Assembly: GCA_002337145.1 (NCBI GenBank)
Contig: DDFK01000003.1
Coordinates: 1 to 64,000, forward strand
Length of the DNA: 64,000 nt
DNA from: Chitinophagaceae bacterium UBA1930
GTDB lineage: Bacteria; Bacteroidota; Bacteroidia; Chitinophagales; Chitinophagaceae
Direction of reading: 5' to 3'
In this document: in pieces, positions 9,033 to 17,493 of the stretch
Position numbering within the stretch: position 1 is the stretch's first letter
Layout of the letters: each line of letters begins with the position of its first letter
Program-made: the position numbers and the translations under genes
The notes under the pieces: model-generated
Told to the model about the DNA's origin: nothing
Seen by the model: the letters and a program-made list of their open reading frames with translations, nothing else
The model's database searches: none

Positions 9033-9320
9033 TTACTTTGTGCTTAACGCTTTCAGTTTTGTACTAAGTTCTGTCAGACCTGCCTTTGTCAGATAGTCGT
9101 CTGCAATGGCTTCTAATTCCTGTAAGGTTTCCGGTGGTATGCTTTCCAGCAGGTTGGATGATTTGTCATCATCTTTTGCCGACAAACCCCGCTTAATCAC
9201 ACTGTTTAGCAGCAGTACATTTTTACGTGAGATTTTCATATCAATCTTCACTGTCTCATTCATGCCAGGGATACTCAATATGGTATCATACACTTTGGCT
9301 ACATCATTTGTTGTTAGCAT
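9033..9320 (-). CDS. Small conserved protein of Bacteroidota mobilisable elements
   Basis: This 95-aa soluble helical protein begins MLTTNDVAKVYDTILSIPG and contains IDMKISRKNVLLLNSVIKRG and a C-terminal helix KAGLTELSTKLKAL. Short proteins of this kind, divergent from the primase gene, are in my recollection common in Bacteroidota conjugative and mobilisable elements, but no function is known to me. It is transcribed away from the primase; the roughly 160-nt gap (9321-9481) probably holds two divergent promoters. Confidence 0.55.
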   Translation of the reverse strand: MLTTNDVAKVYDTILSIPGMNETVKIDMKISRKNVLLLNSVIKRGLSAKDDDKSSNLLESIPPETLQELEAIADDYLTKAGLTELSTKLKALSTK

Positions 9321-9481
9321 AACATCATGTTTTTAAATTGTTCAAACTTCACGATACAAATTTATCTGTAAGCTCTTAAAACATCCTCATCATAATATGG
9401 TGAGGATAGGTAGAACCCCTACCGCTTGTTTAACTTCGTATCCGAATGTAACTGAATAGTGAACGAGATAAATGTGCGGTT

Positions 9482-10381
9482 ATGAATTTCGGTAAGCAAG
9501 GGCTTTCCATAGCGGAGGCCAAAGAAATGGATATGGTGGATTACCTGTCCAAATTAGGCTATGAGCCAGCCAAAATCAGAAATGCGGATCATTGGTATTT
9601 ATCGCCCCTGAGAGATGAGCACACACCATCTTTTAAGGTCAACAGAAAAATAAACCGATGGTACGATCATGGGCTGGGGAAAGGTGGCAACTTAGTTGAC
9701 TTCGGTATTCTTTACCACAACTGTTCTGTAGGTGAATTTCTCCAAAAAATGACTGCTGGTTTTTCCTTTCATAAGCCTATTATTCATCTTCCTTTCGAGC
9801 ATGAATCGGAGTATAAAATTACCATCCTTCAGGACTTTTGCATCAGTTCCTTCGCTCTGCTGAAATATTTCGAACAAAGAAAGATTCCGCACGATATTGC
9901 GGAACAGTTTTGTAGGGAAGTCCGCTACAATCTGAATGATAAAATATACTATGGCATTGGCTTTAAAAATGATGCCGGTGGATATGAAATCCGCAACCCA
10001 TATTTTAAGGCAAGCAGTTCACCCAAAGACGTAACCACGTTCAACCACAGAGGGAATGAAGTAGCCGTTTTTGAGGGCTTTACCGATTTCCTTTCTTTCA
10101 TGGCGATCCACCAAAAACAACCGAAGACCGATACTGATTTTATCATTTTAAATTCAGTTTCATTCTTTGAAAAAGCACGGCCTTTCATGGAACAGCACGA
10201 GGCTGTAAGGCTTTATTTAGATAGGGATATCGCCGGACAAAATTTCAGTCGCTATGCCCTGTCATTAAGCAATAAATACAAAGACGAAAGTAGATTATAC
10301 AAAAGCCATAAAGACCTTAACGAATGGCTTATGAAATCAGGCGATAATCAGAAGAAGCATTTAAGGCAAAGGCTGCGATAA
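9482..10381 (+). CDS. Toprim-domain DNA primase of the mobile element
   Basis: This 299-aa protein is a short primase-like enzyme. Residues about 10-90 form a CHC2/zinc-finger-type primase domain in which several metal ligands are replaced (HWYLSPLRDEHTPSFKVN, WYDHGLGKGGNLVDF). Residues about 180-290 form a toprim domain with the EGFTDFLS acidic motif and the second acidic motif LYLDRDIAGQNFS. Such primases start complementary-strand synthesis after conjugative transfer in Bacteroidota elements. It lies immediately upstream of the candidate oriT and the mob genes, consistent with that job. Confidence 0.85.
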   Translation: MNFGKQGLSIAEAKEMDMVDYLSKLGYEPAKIRNADHWYLSPLRDEHTPSFKVNRKINRWYDHGLGKGGNLVDFGILYHNCSVGEFLQKMTAGFSFHKPIIHLPFEHESEYKITILQDFCISSFALLKYFEQRKIPHDIAEQFCREVRYNLNDKIYYGIGFKNDAGGYEIRNPYFKASSSPKDVTTFNHRGNEVAVFEGFTDFLSFMAIHQKQPKTDTDFIILNSVSFFEKARPFMEQHEAVRLYLDRDIAGQNFSRYALSLSNKYKDESRLYKSHKDLNEWLMKSGDNQKKHLRQRLR

Positions 10382-10516
10382 ATCTGCATGCTTAAAAGAG
10401 GCTGCAAAGTTATTTAGACGACTGTTTATACAAAAGACCTTAAAAGCATCCTAAATGACTATCAAAAATCTTCCAGGACTTACGGAAGGCTGTGAGATTG
10501 CCTCTTTTCAGCAATC

Positions 10517-10580
10517 GGCCAGATGTCCGGTTGTTTAACAACCGAATCTGGCCGCCCTTACTCCGAAGTCGTGGGCGGGG
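10517..10580 (+). other. Candidate origin of transfer (nested inverted repeats)
   Basis: Upstream of the mobilisation genes is a nested palindrome: GGCCAGAT (10517-10524) pairs with ATCTGGCC (10546-10553), and inside it CGGTTGTT (10528-10535) pairs with AACAACCG (10537-10544). A second inverted repeat CCGCCC (10552-10557) / GGGCGG (10573-10578) follows and overlaps by 2 nt, so the two are alternative folds. Placement between primase and relaxosome gene is where oriT usually sits. It could instead be a terminator or the operator of the mob genes. Confidence 0.45.
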
Positions 10581-10627
10581 GACACTGATAGGTTAAACAG
10601 AGTTTGAAAACGTGAAAATGATAAGTG

Positions 10628-11017
10628 ATGGAACAGGAACAAACAAACAGGAGCCGCATTATCGGACTGAGGCTTACACCCAAAGAATATGAACAGGTGG
10701 AAAAGAAATGGAAAGCCAGTACCTGCCGCAAGCTGAGCGACTATGTTCGCCGGAGCATCTTTGAAAAGCCCATTGTAACCACCTATCGCAACCAGTCCTT
10801 TGATGACTTTATGGCAGAGGCAATTAAGCTGCGAAACGAGTTGAACGGCATCGGCAACAACTTCAACCAAGCAGTAAAAAAACTCCATACGCTGCATCAG
10901 ATACCAGAGTTCAGGGACTGGCTTATAAGTTATGAACTGGAGAAAAAAGTCCTGCTGAATAAGGTAGATGAAATCAAAAATCACATCCAGAAAATCGGTG
11001 AAAAATGGTTGCAGTAA
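10628..11017 (+). CDS. Relaxosome accessory (mobilisation) protein
   Basis: A 129-aa protein with an N-terminal ribbon-helix-helix-like segment (RSRIIGLRLTPKEYEQVEKK, then LSDYVRRSIFEKP) and a helical C-terminus (LRNELNGIGNNFNQAVKKLH). This is the pattern of Bacteroidota plasmid-mobilisation relaxosome proteins (MobC/BmgB-like), which bind oriT and recruit the relaxase. I choose the ATG at 10628 over the GTG directly before it. It overlaps the relaxase gene by 13 nt, indicating translational coupling. Confidence 0.85.
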   Translation: MEQEQTNRSRIIGLRLTPKEYEQVEKKWKASTCRKLSDYVRRSIFEKPIVTTYRNQSFDDFMAEAIKLRNELNGIGNNFNQAVKKLHTLHQIPEFRDWLISYELEKKVLLNKVDEIKNHIQKIGEKWLQ

Positions 11018-12285
11018 TCAAGACCGGACATTCCCTTCACCGCATTTTAAATTACAATGAGAACAAGGTGAAAGAGGGTGTGGCTGAGATAATTTCAGCC
11101 GCCAATTATCCTATGGATGTTGAACAATTATCTTTTGCCCATAAATTGAACCGGTTGCAAAATCAGGCTGCTTTAAATGAAAATGTAAGCCGTAATAGCG
11201 TTCATATTTCACTCAATTTTGACCCTTCCGAACAGCTTTCAAAAGAGCGTTTGCAGGAAATCGCCGATACCTATATGCAGAAGATCGGCTTTGGCGAACA
11301 GCCTTATTTGATCTACCAGCATTTTGACGCAGGGCACCCACACATTCATATCGTATCAGTGAAGGTTAGGGCAGACGGAAGCCGTGTTGATACGCAGAAT
11401 ATTGGACGTAATCAATCCGAGAAAGCAAGGAAAGAAATCGAGCAGGCTTTTGATTTGAAGAGAGCCGAGGACAGCAAATTACAACAGCAATCCTACAAGC
11501 TCAAACCTGTCAATGTACAGAAGGTGCAGTACGGACGATCCGATACAAAAAGGGCTATCACCAATATACTTGATGCTGTCCTGAACGACTATAAATACGC
11601 CAGTCTCCCGGAGCTGAACGCTATTCTCAAACAATACAACGTTATGGCTGACCGTGGCAGTGAAAATTCAAGGGTATTCCAGAATCACGGCTTGGTGTAT
11701 AGGATATTTGATGAGCAGGGCAACAAGGTCGGTGTTCCCATCAAGGCCAGCGATTTTTACAGCAAGCCAACACTTAATTATCTGGAAGAAAAATTTGCCC
11801 CCAATGAAGCTGCCCGCCAGTCACATAAAGCAAGGGTAAAGAACGCTATAGACCTTGCTCTTTTAAAGCAGCCCGACCAGAAGCTCTCCGACTTAATGAA
11901 TACACTTGCCAAAGACGGTATAAACACCGTTCTAAGGCAAAATGAGGAAGGAATTATTTACGGAATAACCTACGTTGACCACCGCACTAAATGCGTCTTT
12001 AACGGCAGCTTATTAGGAAAGCAGTACAGTGCCAAAGGCATACTGGCACGGTGCGGTGAAAGAAAAGAACCGCTGTCACCCAAACAAGATTTTGTTAAAC
12101 AACCAGCCGCAAATGGGCTGCCTGCGGAAGAACAAAACATGTTACTGCAAAGTCAGCCAAATAAGGATGGAGTGGATTTGCTGGAAACTCTTATGCAACC
12201 TGAACACGCATCCGGCTATGTACCTAACGGTCTTCCGGGCAAAGGCAGGAAGAAAAGGAAGAAACACATTACAAAACGTCTTTGA
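11005..12285 (+). CDS. Relaxase / mobilisation nuclease
   Basis: This 426-aa protein carries the Relaxase domain in its first 180 residues. The metal-binding three-His motif is clear (HFDAGHPHIHIVS), a candidate catalytic Tyr lies in the N-terminal region (ILNYNENKVKEG), and VHISLNFDPSEQLS is typical of the family. The enzyme nicks oriT and stays attached to the transferred strand. The C-terminal 240 residues are variable and probably contact the coupling protein. It ends 21 nt before the coupling-protein gene. Confidence 0.92.
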   Translation: MVAVIKTGHSLHRILNYNENKVKEGVAEIISAANYPMDVEQLSFAHKLNRLQNQAALNENVSRNSVHISLNFDPSEQLSKERLQEIADTYMQKIGFGEQPYLIYQHFDAGHPHIHIVSVKVRADGSRVDTQNIGRNQSEKARKEIEQAFDLKRAEDSKLQQQSYKLKPVNVQKVQYGRSDTKRAITNILDAVLNDYKYASLPELNAILKQYNVMADRGSENSRVFQNHGLVYRIFDEQGNKVGVPIKASDFYSKPTLNYLEEKFAPNEAARQSHKARVKNAIDLALLKQPDQKLSDLMNTLAKDGINTVLRQNEEGIIYGITYVDHRTKCVFNGSLLGKQYSAKGILARCGERKEPLSPKQDFVKQPAANGLPAEEQNMLLQSQPNKDGVDLLETLMQPEHASGYVPNGLPGKGRKKRKKHITKRL

Positions 12286-12306
12286 TCATTTTTAAATATC
12301 ACAGCT

Positions 12307-14289
12307 ATGCAAACAGGAGAAAACGAACAGGCGCTGAGAAAGATACTGGATATGACCAGGCTGATCAGCATAGCAATTTTGGTATTGCATTTTTATTACT
12401 ACTGCTATGCCGCATTCGCAGAGTGGCGGCTAACTGTCACACTTACCGACCGGCTAGTGGGCAATATCCGTAACACGGGATTGTTCAACAACTTCCATAC
12501 ATCCAAGCTTTTTGCGTTGGGCTTTCTGACGATTTCCCTGATGGGTGCAAGAGGTAGAAAAGATGAGAAGTTGAACTATAAAACTGCCTTTGCTTACATC
12601 ATTACAGGTTTACTCATTTACTTCCTGAGCTATCTATCCCTGCTTCCCAAAATTTCCTTGACGACTGCAGCCATACTGTATATAAGCATTACAGCTATCG
12701 GGTTCATGTTAGTTCTGTCAGGAGGGACTTTACTTTCCCGTGTAATACAGCAAAAATTAAATAACAAGGACATCTTCAACAAGGAGAATGAAACCTTTCC
12801 GCAGGAAGAAAGGTTGCTGGAAAATGAGTTTTCTGTTAACCTTCCGGCACAATATAAGCTAAAGGGAAAGACACGTAAAAGTTGGATAAATATCATCAAT
12901 CCGTTCAGGGCATTGATGGTGCTTGGCTCACCCGGAGCGGGTAAATCCTACTTCGTTATCAGGCATGTGATCACGCAGCATATCAAAAAGGGTTTCACCA
13001 TGTTTGTGTACGATTTTAAGTTTGATGACCTTTCCAAAATTGTATATAACACCTGGCTGAAGTATAAAACGAAATACCCGGTAGAGCCTATGTTTTATGT
13101 GATCAATTTTGACGACCTAACACGTAGTCATAGGTGCAATCCGTTGGATCACGAAAGCATGACGGATATAACGGATGCAGCCGAATCAGCCCGTACCATC
13201 CTGATGGGCCTGAACAGGGAATGGATCAAGCGGCAGGGTGATTTCTTTGTTGAATCGCCGATCAATTTTCTGACAGCTATTATTTGGTATTTGCGGAAAT
13301 ACAAAGATGGGGAGTTCTGTACGCTGCCCCATGTAATCGAACTGATGCAGATGGACTATGACAGTCTGTTTACCGCCCTGCGTACCGAGAAGGAAATTGA
13401 GGTGCTGATAAACCCGTTTGTTAATGCTTATCTGAACGATGTAATGGAGCAACTGGAGGGACAAATTGCCGCCGCTAAGATCGCTTTAGCCAGGCTTTCT
13501 TCTCCACAGCTATACTATGTATTATCCGGTAACGACTTCAAGCTGGACATCAATAATCCCGACCGCCCAAAGATTGTTTGCATGGGAAATAACCCGCAGA
13601 AAATACAGATTTACGGAGCCGTATTATCACTGTATGTGACCCGTTTGGTTAAGCTGGTGAACAAAAAAGGAAAGCAAAAGAGCAGCCTCATTTTTGATGA
13701 GTTCCCAACCATCTATCTCAATAATATGGATAGCCTGATTGCTACCGCCCGTAGTAATGAAGTAGCTACCTGCTTGGGCGTTCAGGATTTCAGCCAGCTA
13801 CGCAAGGATTATGGCAAGGAGCAGGCTGATGTGATCATGAATATCACAGGCAACATCGTAAGCGGTCAAGTTACGGGCGACACATCTAAGCAGCTTAGTG
13901 AACGGTTTGGGAAGATCATGCAGGACCGTGAAAGCCTGTCCATAAACAGCCAGGATACATCCATAAGCCGTTCAAAACAATTGGAGGCTGCTATACCACC
14001 GTCAAAGATTTCAGCCCTGTCTTCAGGCGAATTTGTGGGTATGGTGGCAGACGACCCGGATTGCAAGATTGAACTTAAATCCTTCCATTGTGAGATTTTA
14101 AACAACCACGAGGCATTGAAGCAGGAGCAAGAAAATTATAAGGAGATCCCCGTTATTCGTAAGCTGGATAATGCAATGGTACAGCGGAATTATTTGCAGA
14201 TAAAACAGGATGTTCAGGAGATTATCCAGTCTGAACTAGAGCGGGTGTTAAGTGATCCTGGACTAAGCCACTTAGTGATAAAAAAATAA
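12307..14289 (+). CDS. Conjugative coupling protein (TraG/VirD4-type ATPase)
   Basis: A 660-aa type IV coupling protein. Four membrane helices fill residues about 15-145, followed by the ATPase core with Walker A GSPGAGKSYF (near residue 208), Walker B-like SSLIFDEFPTIYL and the helix ATCLGVQDFSQLRKDYG. It links relaxase-bound DNA to a secretion channel. Since no mating-pore genes follow, the element is mobilisable rather than self-transmissible as seen here. It is the last gene of the mob cluster. Confidence 0.92.
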   Translation: MQTGENEQALRKILDMTRLISIAILVLHFYYYCYAAFAEWRLTVTLTDRLVGNIRNTGLFNNFHTSKLFALGFLTISLMGARGRKDEKLNYKTAFAYIITGLLIYFLSYLSLLPKISLTTAAILYISITAIGFMLVLSGGTLLSRVIQQKLNNKDIFNKENETFPQEERLLENEFSVNLPAQYKLKGKTRKSWINIINPFRALMVLGSPGAGKSYFVIRHVITQHIKKGFTMFVYDFKFDDLSKIVYNTWLKYKTKYPVEPMFYVINFDDLTRSHRCNPLDHESMTDITDAAESARTILMGLNREWIKRQGDFFVESPINFLTAIIWYLRKYKDGEFCTLPHVIELMQMDYDSLFTALRTEKEIEVLINPFVNAYLNDVMEQLEGQIAAAKIALARLSSPQLYYVLSGNDFKLDINNPDRPKIVCMGNNPQKIQIYGAVLSLYVTRLVKLVNKKGKQKSSLIFDEFPTIYLNNMDSLIATARSNEVATCLGVQDFSQLRKDYGKEQADVIMNITGNIVSGQVTGDTSKQLSERFGKIMQDRESLSINSQDTSISRSKQLEAAIPPSKISALSSGEFVGMVADDPDCKIELKSFHCEILNNHEALKQEQENYKEIPVIRKLDNAMVQRNYLQIKQDVQEIIQSELERVLSDPGLSHLVIKK

Positions 14290-14341
14290 CCATTCAAAAT
14301 ACCAAACAATCCGAATGTTTTAATTAAGTTTACGTCTGCAA

Positions 14342-14364
14342 AAGGGGATTTAAAGCGTCCCCTT
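14342..14364 (+). promoter_or_regulatory. Inverted repeat upstream of the AbiE operon
   Basis: AAGGGGA (14342-14348) and TCCCCTT (14358-14364) form a perfect 7-bp inverted repeat separated by 9 nt, 17 nt before the abiEi start. AbiEi antitoxins are known to repress their own operon by binding inverted repeats, so this is a candidate operator. It could also be a weak terminator of the mob operon, though no T-tract follows. Confidence 0.45.
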
Positions 14365-14381
14365 AAACAAATAAAAACTTA

Positions 14382-15185
14382 ATGAAAGTTCAATACGGAT
14401 ATTTGGAAGACTTCATTGTTGAGCTGCGCTCGTCGGGGCGATATGCGTTTTCTTTGGGCGAAGTTAGAAACAAATTTGAGCAGTCTAACGAGGCAATTAA
14501 GAAGGCTTTGCAACGGCTTAAAGCAAAGGGCGAAATCGCATTGGTGAGAAATGAATTTTATGTTATAGTTACTCCTGAATACAGAAGCAAAGGAGTACCG
14601 CCGCCGTCGCTCTTTGTCGCAGACCTTATGAAATTTTTGAATCGAGAATATTATGTGGCATTGTTAAATGCAGCGGCATACTATGGAGCTGCCCACCAAC
14701 AGCCACAATCCTTTTCGATAATAACCACTAAACCCAGCTTAAGAGATATTATAAAAGACAATCTTAAAATAAATTTTATTGTAAAGAAAGATTGGTCTGA
14801 AGTTGATATAACAAAGAGGAAGGTTGACACTGGCTATATTAATGTTTCCTCTCCTGAATTAACTGCATTGGATTTGGTTTATTACTACGAGCAGTCGGGA
14901 GGATTAAACAGAGTCGCTACAGTTTTGGAGGAATTAAGCGAGATTATCAATATTGACAAGTTGATCGAGACAGTTTCAAGATATTCTTCTGTAACCACCG
15001 TTCAGCGATTGGGGTTTCTGTTCGATGAAATTTTAGGACTCAAAGATTTAAGTGGACCACTAAAAGATTATTTGAATAGCGTCAATCATTTTCCAGTTTT
15101 ACTTAGGCCACAAAAAGAGAAAGTTGATATGATTACTGGAAATGATTGGAAGGTTGTACAGAACATAGATATACAAGTTGACTAA
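14382..15185 (+). CDS. abiEi: AbiEi-type antitoxin
   Basis: This 267-aa protein matches AbiEi antitoxins of type IV toxin-antitoxin systems. It has an N-terminal winged helix (GRYAFSLGEVRNKFEQSNEA, then LQRLKAKGEIALV), the family segment YYVALLNAAAYYGAAHQQPQ and ISSPELTALDLVYY-like text (NVSSPELTALDLVYYYEQSG). It neutralises AbiEii and usually represses the operon. The next gene starts at the base after its stop codon, so the two are co-translated, and the pair heads the whole defence operon. Confidence 0.9.
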   Translation: MKVQYGYLEDFIVELRSSGRYAFSLGEVRNKFEQSNEAIKKALQRLKAKGEIALVRNEFYVIVTPEYRSKGVPPPSLFVADLMKFLNREYYVALLNAAAYYGAAHQQPQSFSIITTKPSLRDIIKDNLKINFIVKKDWSEVDITKRKVDTGYINVSSPELTALDLVYYYEQSGGLNRVATVLEELSEIINIDKLIETVSRYSSVTTVQRLGFLFDEILGLKDLSGPLKDYLNSVNHFPVLLRPQKEKVDMITGNDWKVVQNIDIQVD

Positions 15186-15968
15186 ATGATACCTAAAGCG
15201 TATATAACAGCATGGAGAAACAAGGCTCCTTGGCAGGAAGATTACCAAGTGGAGCAAGACCTGGTAATTGAACGGTCGTTGATGGCTATTTATGAGGATG
15301 ACTTTCTCAGAAAGCGGCTTGCTTTTAGAGGCGGAACCGCCCTGCATAAGTTACACTTAGCACCGGCGGTCAGATACTCAGAAGATATTGATCTTGTTCA
15401 AATTGAAGCAGAAGCCTTTGGCCCTGTTATAGATAGGCTAAGAGAGGTATTATTGTTTTTAGGCGACAACCCTATCAGGAAGCAAAAACAGCATAACAAT
15501 ACTCTGATATATAGATTTAATTCCGAAGATGATATTCCCCTTCGATTGAAGGTCGAGGTAAACTGTCGTGAACATCACACAATTTACGGCATTAAAGAAA
15601 TGAGGTACAAAATGGATTCTGAATTGTACAAAAGTGAGGTTCTCATCCCTACCTATGAATTAGCTGAATTGTTAGGAACTAAAATGAGAGCAATGTATCA
15701 ACGTAGTAAAGGAAGGGATCTTTTTGATATGTGGTACGCGATAAAACAAACTGGTATTGAATCATCCAGGATTTTGGACGCATGGAATTTTTATATGGAG
15801 CATGAAGACCATAGTATTTCTAAGCAAGAATTTATTGATAATATGGGAAAAAAGGCTGTAGATCGAGAATTTATCAACGACATGCAGGGGCTTCTCAGAC
15901 CGGGAATTCTTTATGATGCACAGGAAGCATATGAATTTATAGCAATCAAACTATTGGAAAGAATCTAA
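15186..15968 (+). CDS. abiEii: AbiEii-type nucleotidyltransferase toxin
   Basis: A 260-aa nucleotidyltransferase toxin of the AbiEii/MenT family. The signature FRGGTALHKLH followed by RYSEDIDLVQ supplies the catalytic GGT...K and DxD residues, and TYELAELLGTKMRAMYQR-type text (YELAELLGTKMRAMYQRSKG) with RDLFDMWYA matches the C-terminal part of the family. Such toxins act on nucleotides or tRNA and stop growth after phage infection. It starts directly after abiEi and ends 1 nt before hsdS, so it is fused transcriptionally to the restriction genes. Confidence 0.9.
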   Translation: MIPKAYITAWRNKAPWQEDYQVEQDLVIERSLMAIYEDDFLRKRLAFRGGTALHKLHLAPAVRYSEDIDLVQIEAEAFGPVIDRLREVLLFLGDNPIRKQKQHNNTLIYRFNSEDDIPLRLKVEVNCREHHTIYGIKEMRYKMDSELYKSEVLIPTYELAELLGTKMRAMYQRSKGRDLFDMWYAIKQTGIESSRILDAWNFYMEHEDHSISKQEFIDNMGKKAVDREFINDMQGLLRPGILYDAQEAYEFIAIKLLERI

Positions 15969-15969
15969 G

Positions 15970-17493
15970 ATGAAGAAGATAATCAATGAAAAATTGCCTG
16001 CGGAGTGGGCTATATCTAAACTGTCAGATATAGCTCATATCAATATGGGCCAATCTCCTTCATCCGACACGTATAATTTGGAAGGGGTCGGCTTGCCTTT
16101 TTTTCAGGGGAAAGCGGAGTTCGGGGATATTTACCCTAAAGTCCAAAAATTTTGCTCGTCGCCGCTCAAAACAGCCGAAAAGGATGATATACTTATTTCG
16201 GTCAGAGCCCCGATTGGACCTACAAATTTAGCACCGCAAAAATGTTGTATTGGTAGAGGGCTTGCGAGCATAAAAACTTTTGGAAATATATCACACCGGT
16301 ACCTTCTCTATTACTTAAGATTAATAGAAAAGGAAATAGTGGAATTGGGAACGGGTACTACATTTAAAGCCGTATCAAAAAGTAATATAGAAAACATAGA
16401 TATTATTATTCCTCCTTTAGAAGAACAAAATGCTATAGTTGCAAGAGTTGAAGAACTTTTTAGTGAATTAGATAATGCTTCTTTAAAGTTAAATGAACTA
16501 ATCATAAAGCTAAATATCCATAAGCAATCATTTTTTAAAAGCATTTTTAGTGAAGGGATTGCTTTCAAAAAGCAAGAGTTCACACCATTAAAAGATATCA
16601 GTACTATTGTCGGTGGAGTTACTAAAGGCCGTGATCTAATAAACCGGGAAACAGTTGATTTGCCTTATTTAAGGGTAGCAAACGTTCAGGATGGCTACTT
16701 AGATCTTTCCGAAGTGAAGACAATTACTGTACTCCCTTCGGACAAGGAAAAATATCGGTTGGAACATGGCGACATACTATATACTGAAGGCGGTGATCGC
16801 GACAAATTAGGAAGAGGCACAGTTTGGAAAGGAGAGATCAAAGACTGTATCCATCAAAACCATGTATTTCGAGCGAGATTATCAACACCTAATTTCGATG
16901 CAAAATATATTTCATACTATTCACAGTCAAAAAATGCTAAGGATTATTTCTATATCAATGGCAAGCAGACTACCAACCTGGCATCAATAAATATCACTAT
17001 TCTATCTAATCTGCTTATTCCCGTTTGTCCGATTGAGGATCAGGTAAAAATTGTTGAAAAAATTGATTACTATATCAGTATTTACAATTATGCAAAATGT
17101 CGAATGCAGGAAGCTATTCAGGATATTACAATTTTAAAACACGGAGTACTAACTAAAGCCTATACAGGCCAACTTTTGTCCCCAATCAACACAAGCTCTA
17201 TTGAGGAATTATTTAAAGTAATTGAAATGGAAAAAAACGAACAACTTCAAAATAGCAAAAAGCGTGAAAAGCCATTACAAAGAGTGGCCAGAAAGGCAAG
17301 TCAGGGACAAACTATCATGCAAGTGTTAACGAATGCCGTCACACCATTGTCTGCTAAAGCTGTCTGGGAAAAAAGTATTTACAAAGGAAACATAGAACTC
17401 TTCTATGGTGAACTCAAAAAACTTCAGCACTTGGTAATTGAAGAGAGAAAAGGTTTTCTGTCACTTAAAAAACAAAATCAAGATGAGAATTGA
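15970..17493 (+). CDS. hsdS: Type I restriction-modification specificity subunit
   Basis: HsdS (507 aa) recognises the bipartite DNA target for HsdM. Two target-recognition domains are visible: LPAEWAISKLSDIAHINMG...PPLEEQNAIVARVEELF (residues about 8-190) and PLKDISTIVGGVTKGRDLIN...CPIEDQVKIVEKIDYYI (about 205-385), each followed by the conserved helical spacer. About 100 extra residues after the second spacer (from EELFKVIEMEKNEQ to the end) resemble a small winged-helix region, LTNAVTPLSAKAVWEKSIYK. The next gene overlaps by 11 nt. Normal length for the family is about 400-450. Confidence 0.93.
   Translation: MKKIINEKLPAEWAISKLSDIAHINMGQSPSSDTYNLEGVGLPFFQGKAEFGDIYPKVQKFCSSPLKTAEKDDILISVRAPIGPTNLAPQKCCIGRGLASIKTFGNISHRYLLYYLRLIEKEIVELGTGTTFKAVSKSNIENIDIIIPPLEEQNAIVARVEELFSELDNASLKLNELIIKLNIHKQSFFKSIFSEGIAFKKQEFTPLKDISTIVGGVTKGRDLINRETVDLPYLRVANVQDGYLDLSEVKTITVLPSDKEKYRLEHGDILYTEGGDRDKLGRGTVWKGEIKDCIHQNHVFRARLSTPNFDAKYISYYSQSKNAKDYFYINGKQTTNLASINITILSNLLIPVCPIEDQVKIVEKIDYYISIYNYAKCRMQEAIQDITILKHGVLTKAYTGQLLSPINTSSIEELFKVIEMEKNEQLQNSKKREKPLQRVARKASQGQTIMQVLTNAVTPLSAKAVWEKSIYKGNIELFYGELKKLQHLVIEERKGFLSLKKQNQDEN

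Noticed and set aside
12029..12473. Two short plus-strand frames overlapping the relaxase/coupling-protein junction
   Set aside because: They overlap strong conserved genes in another frame and show no recognisable features.
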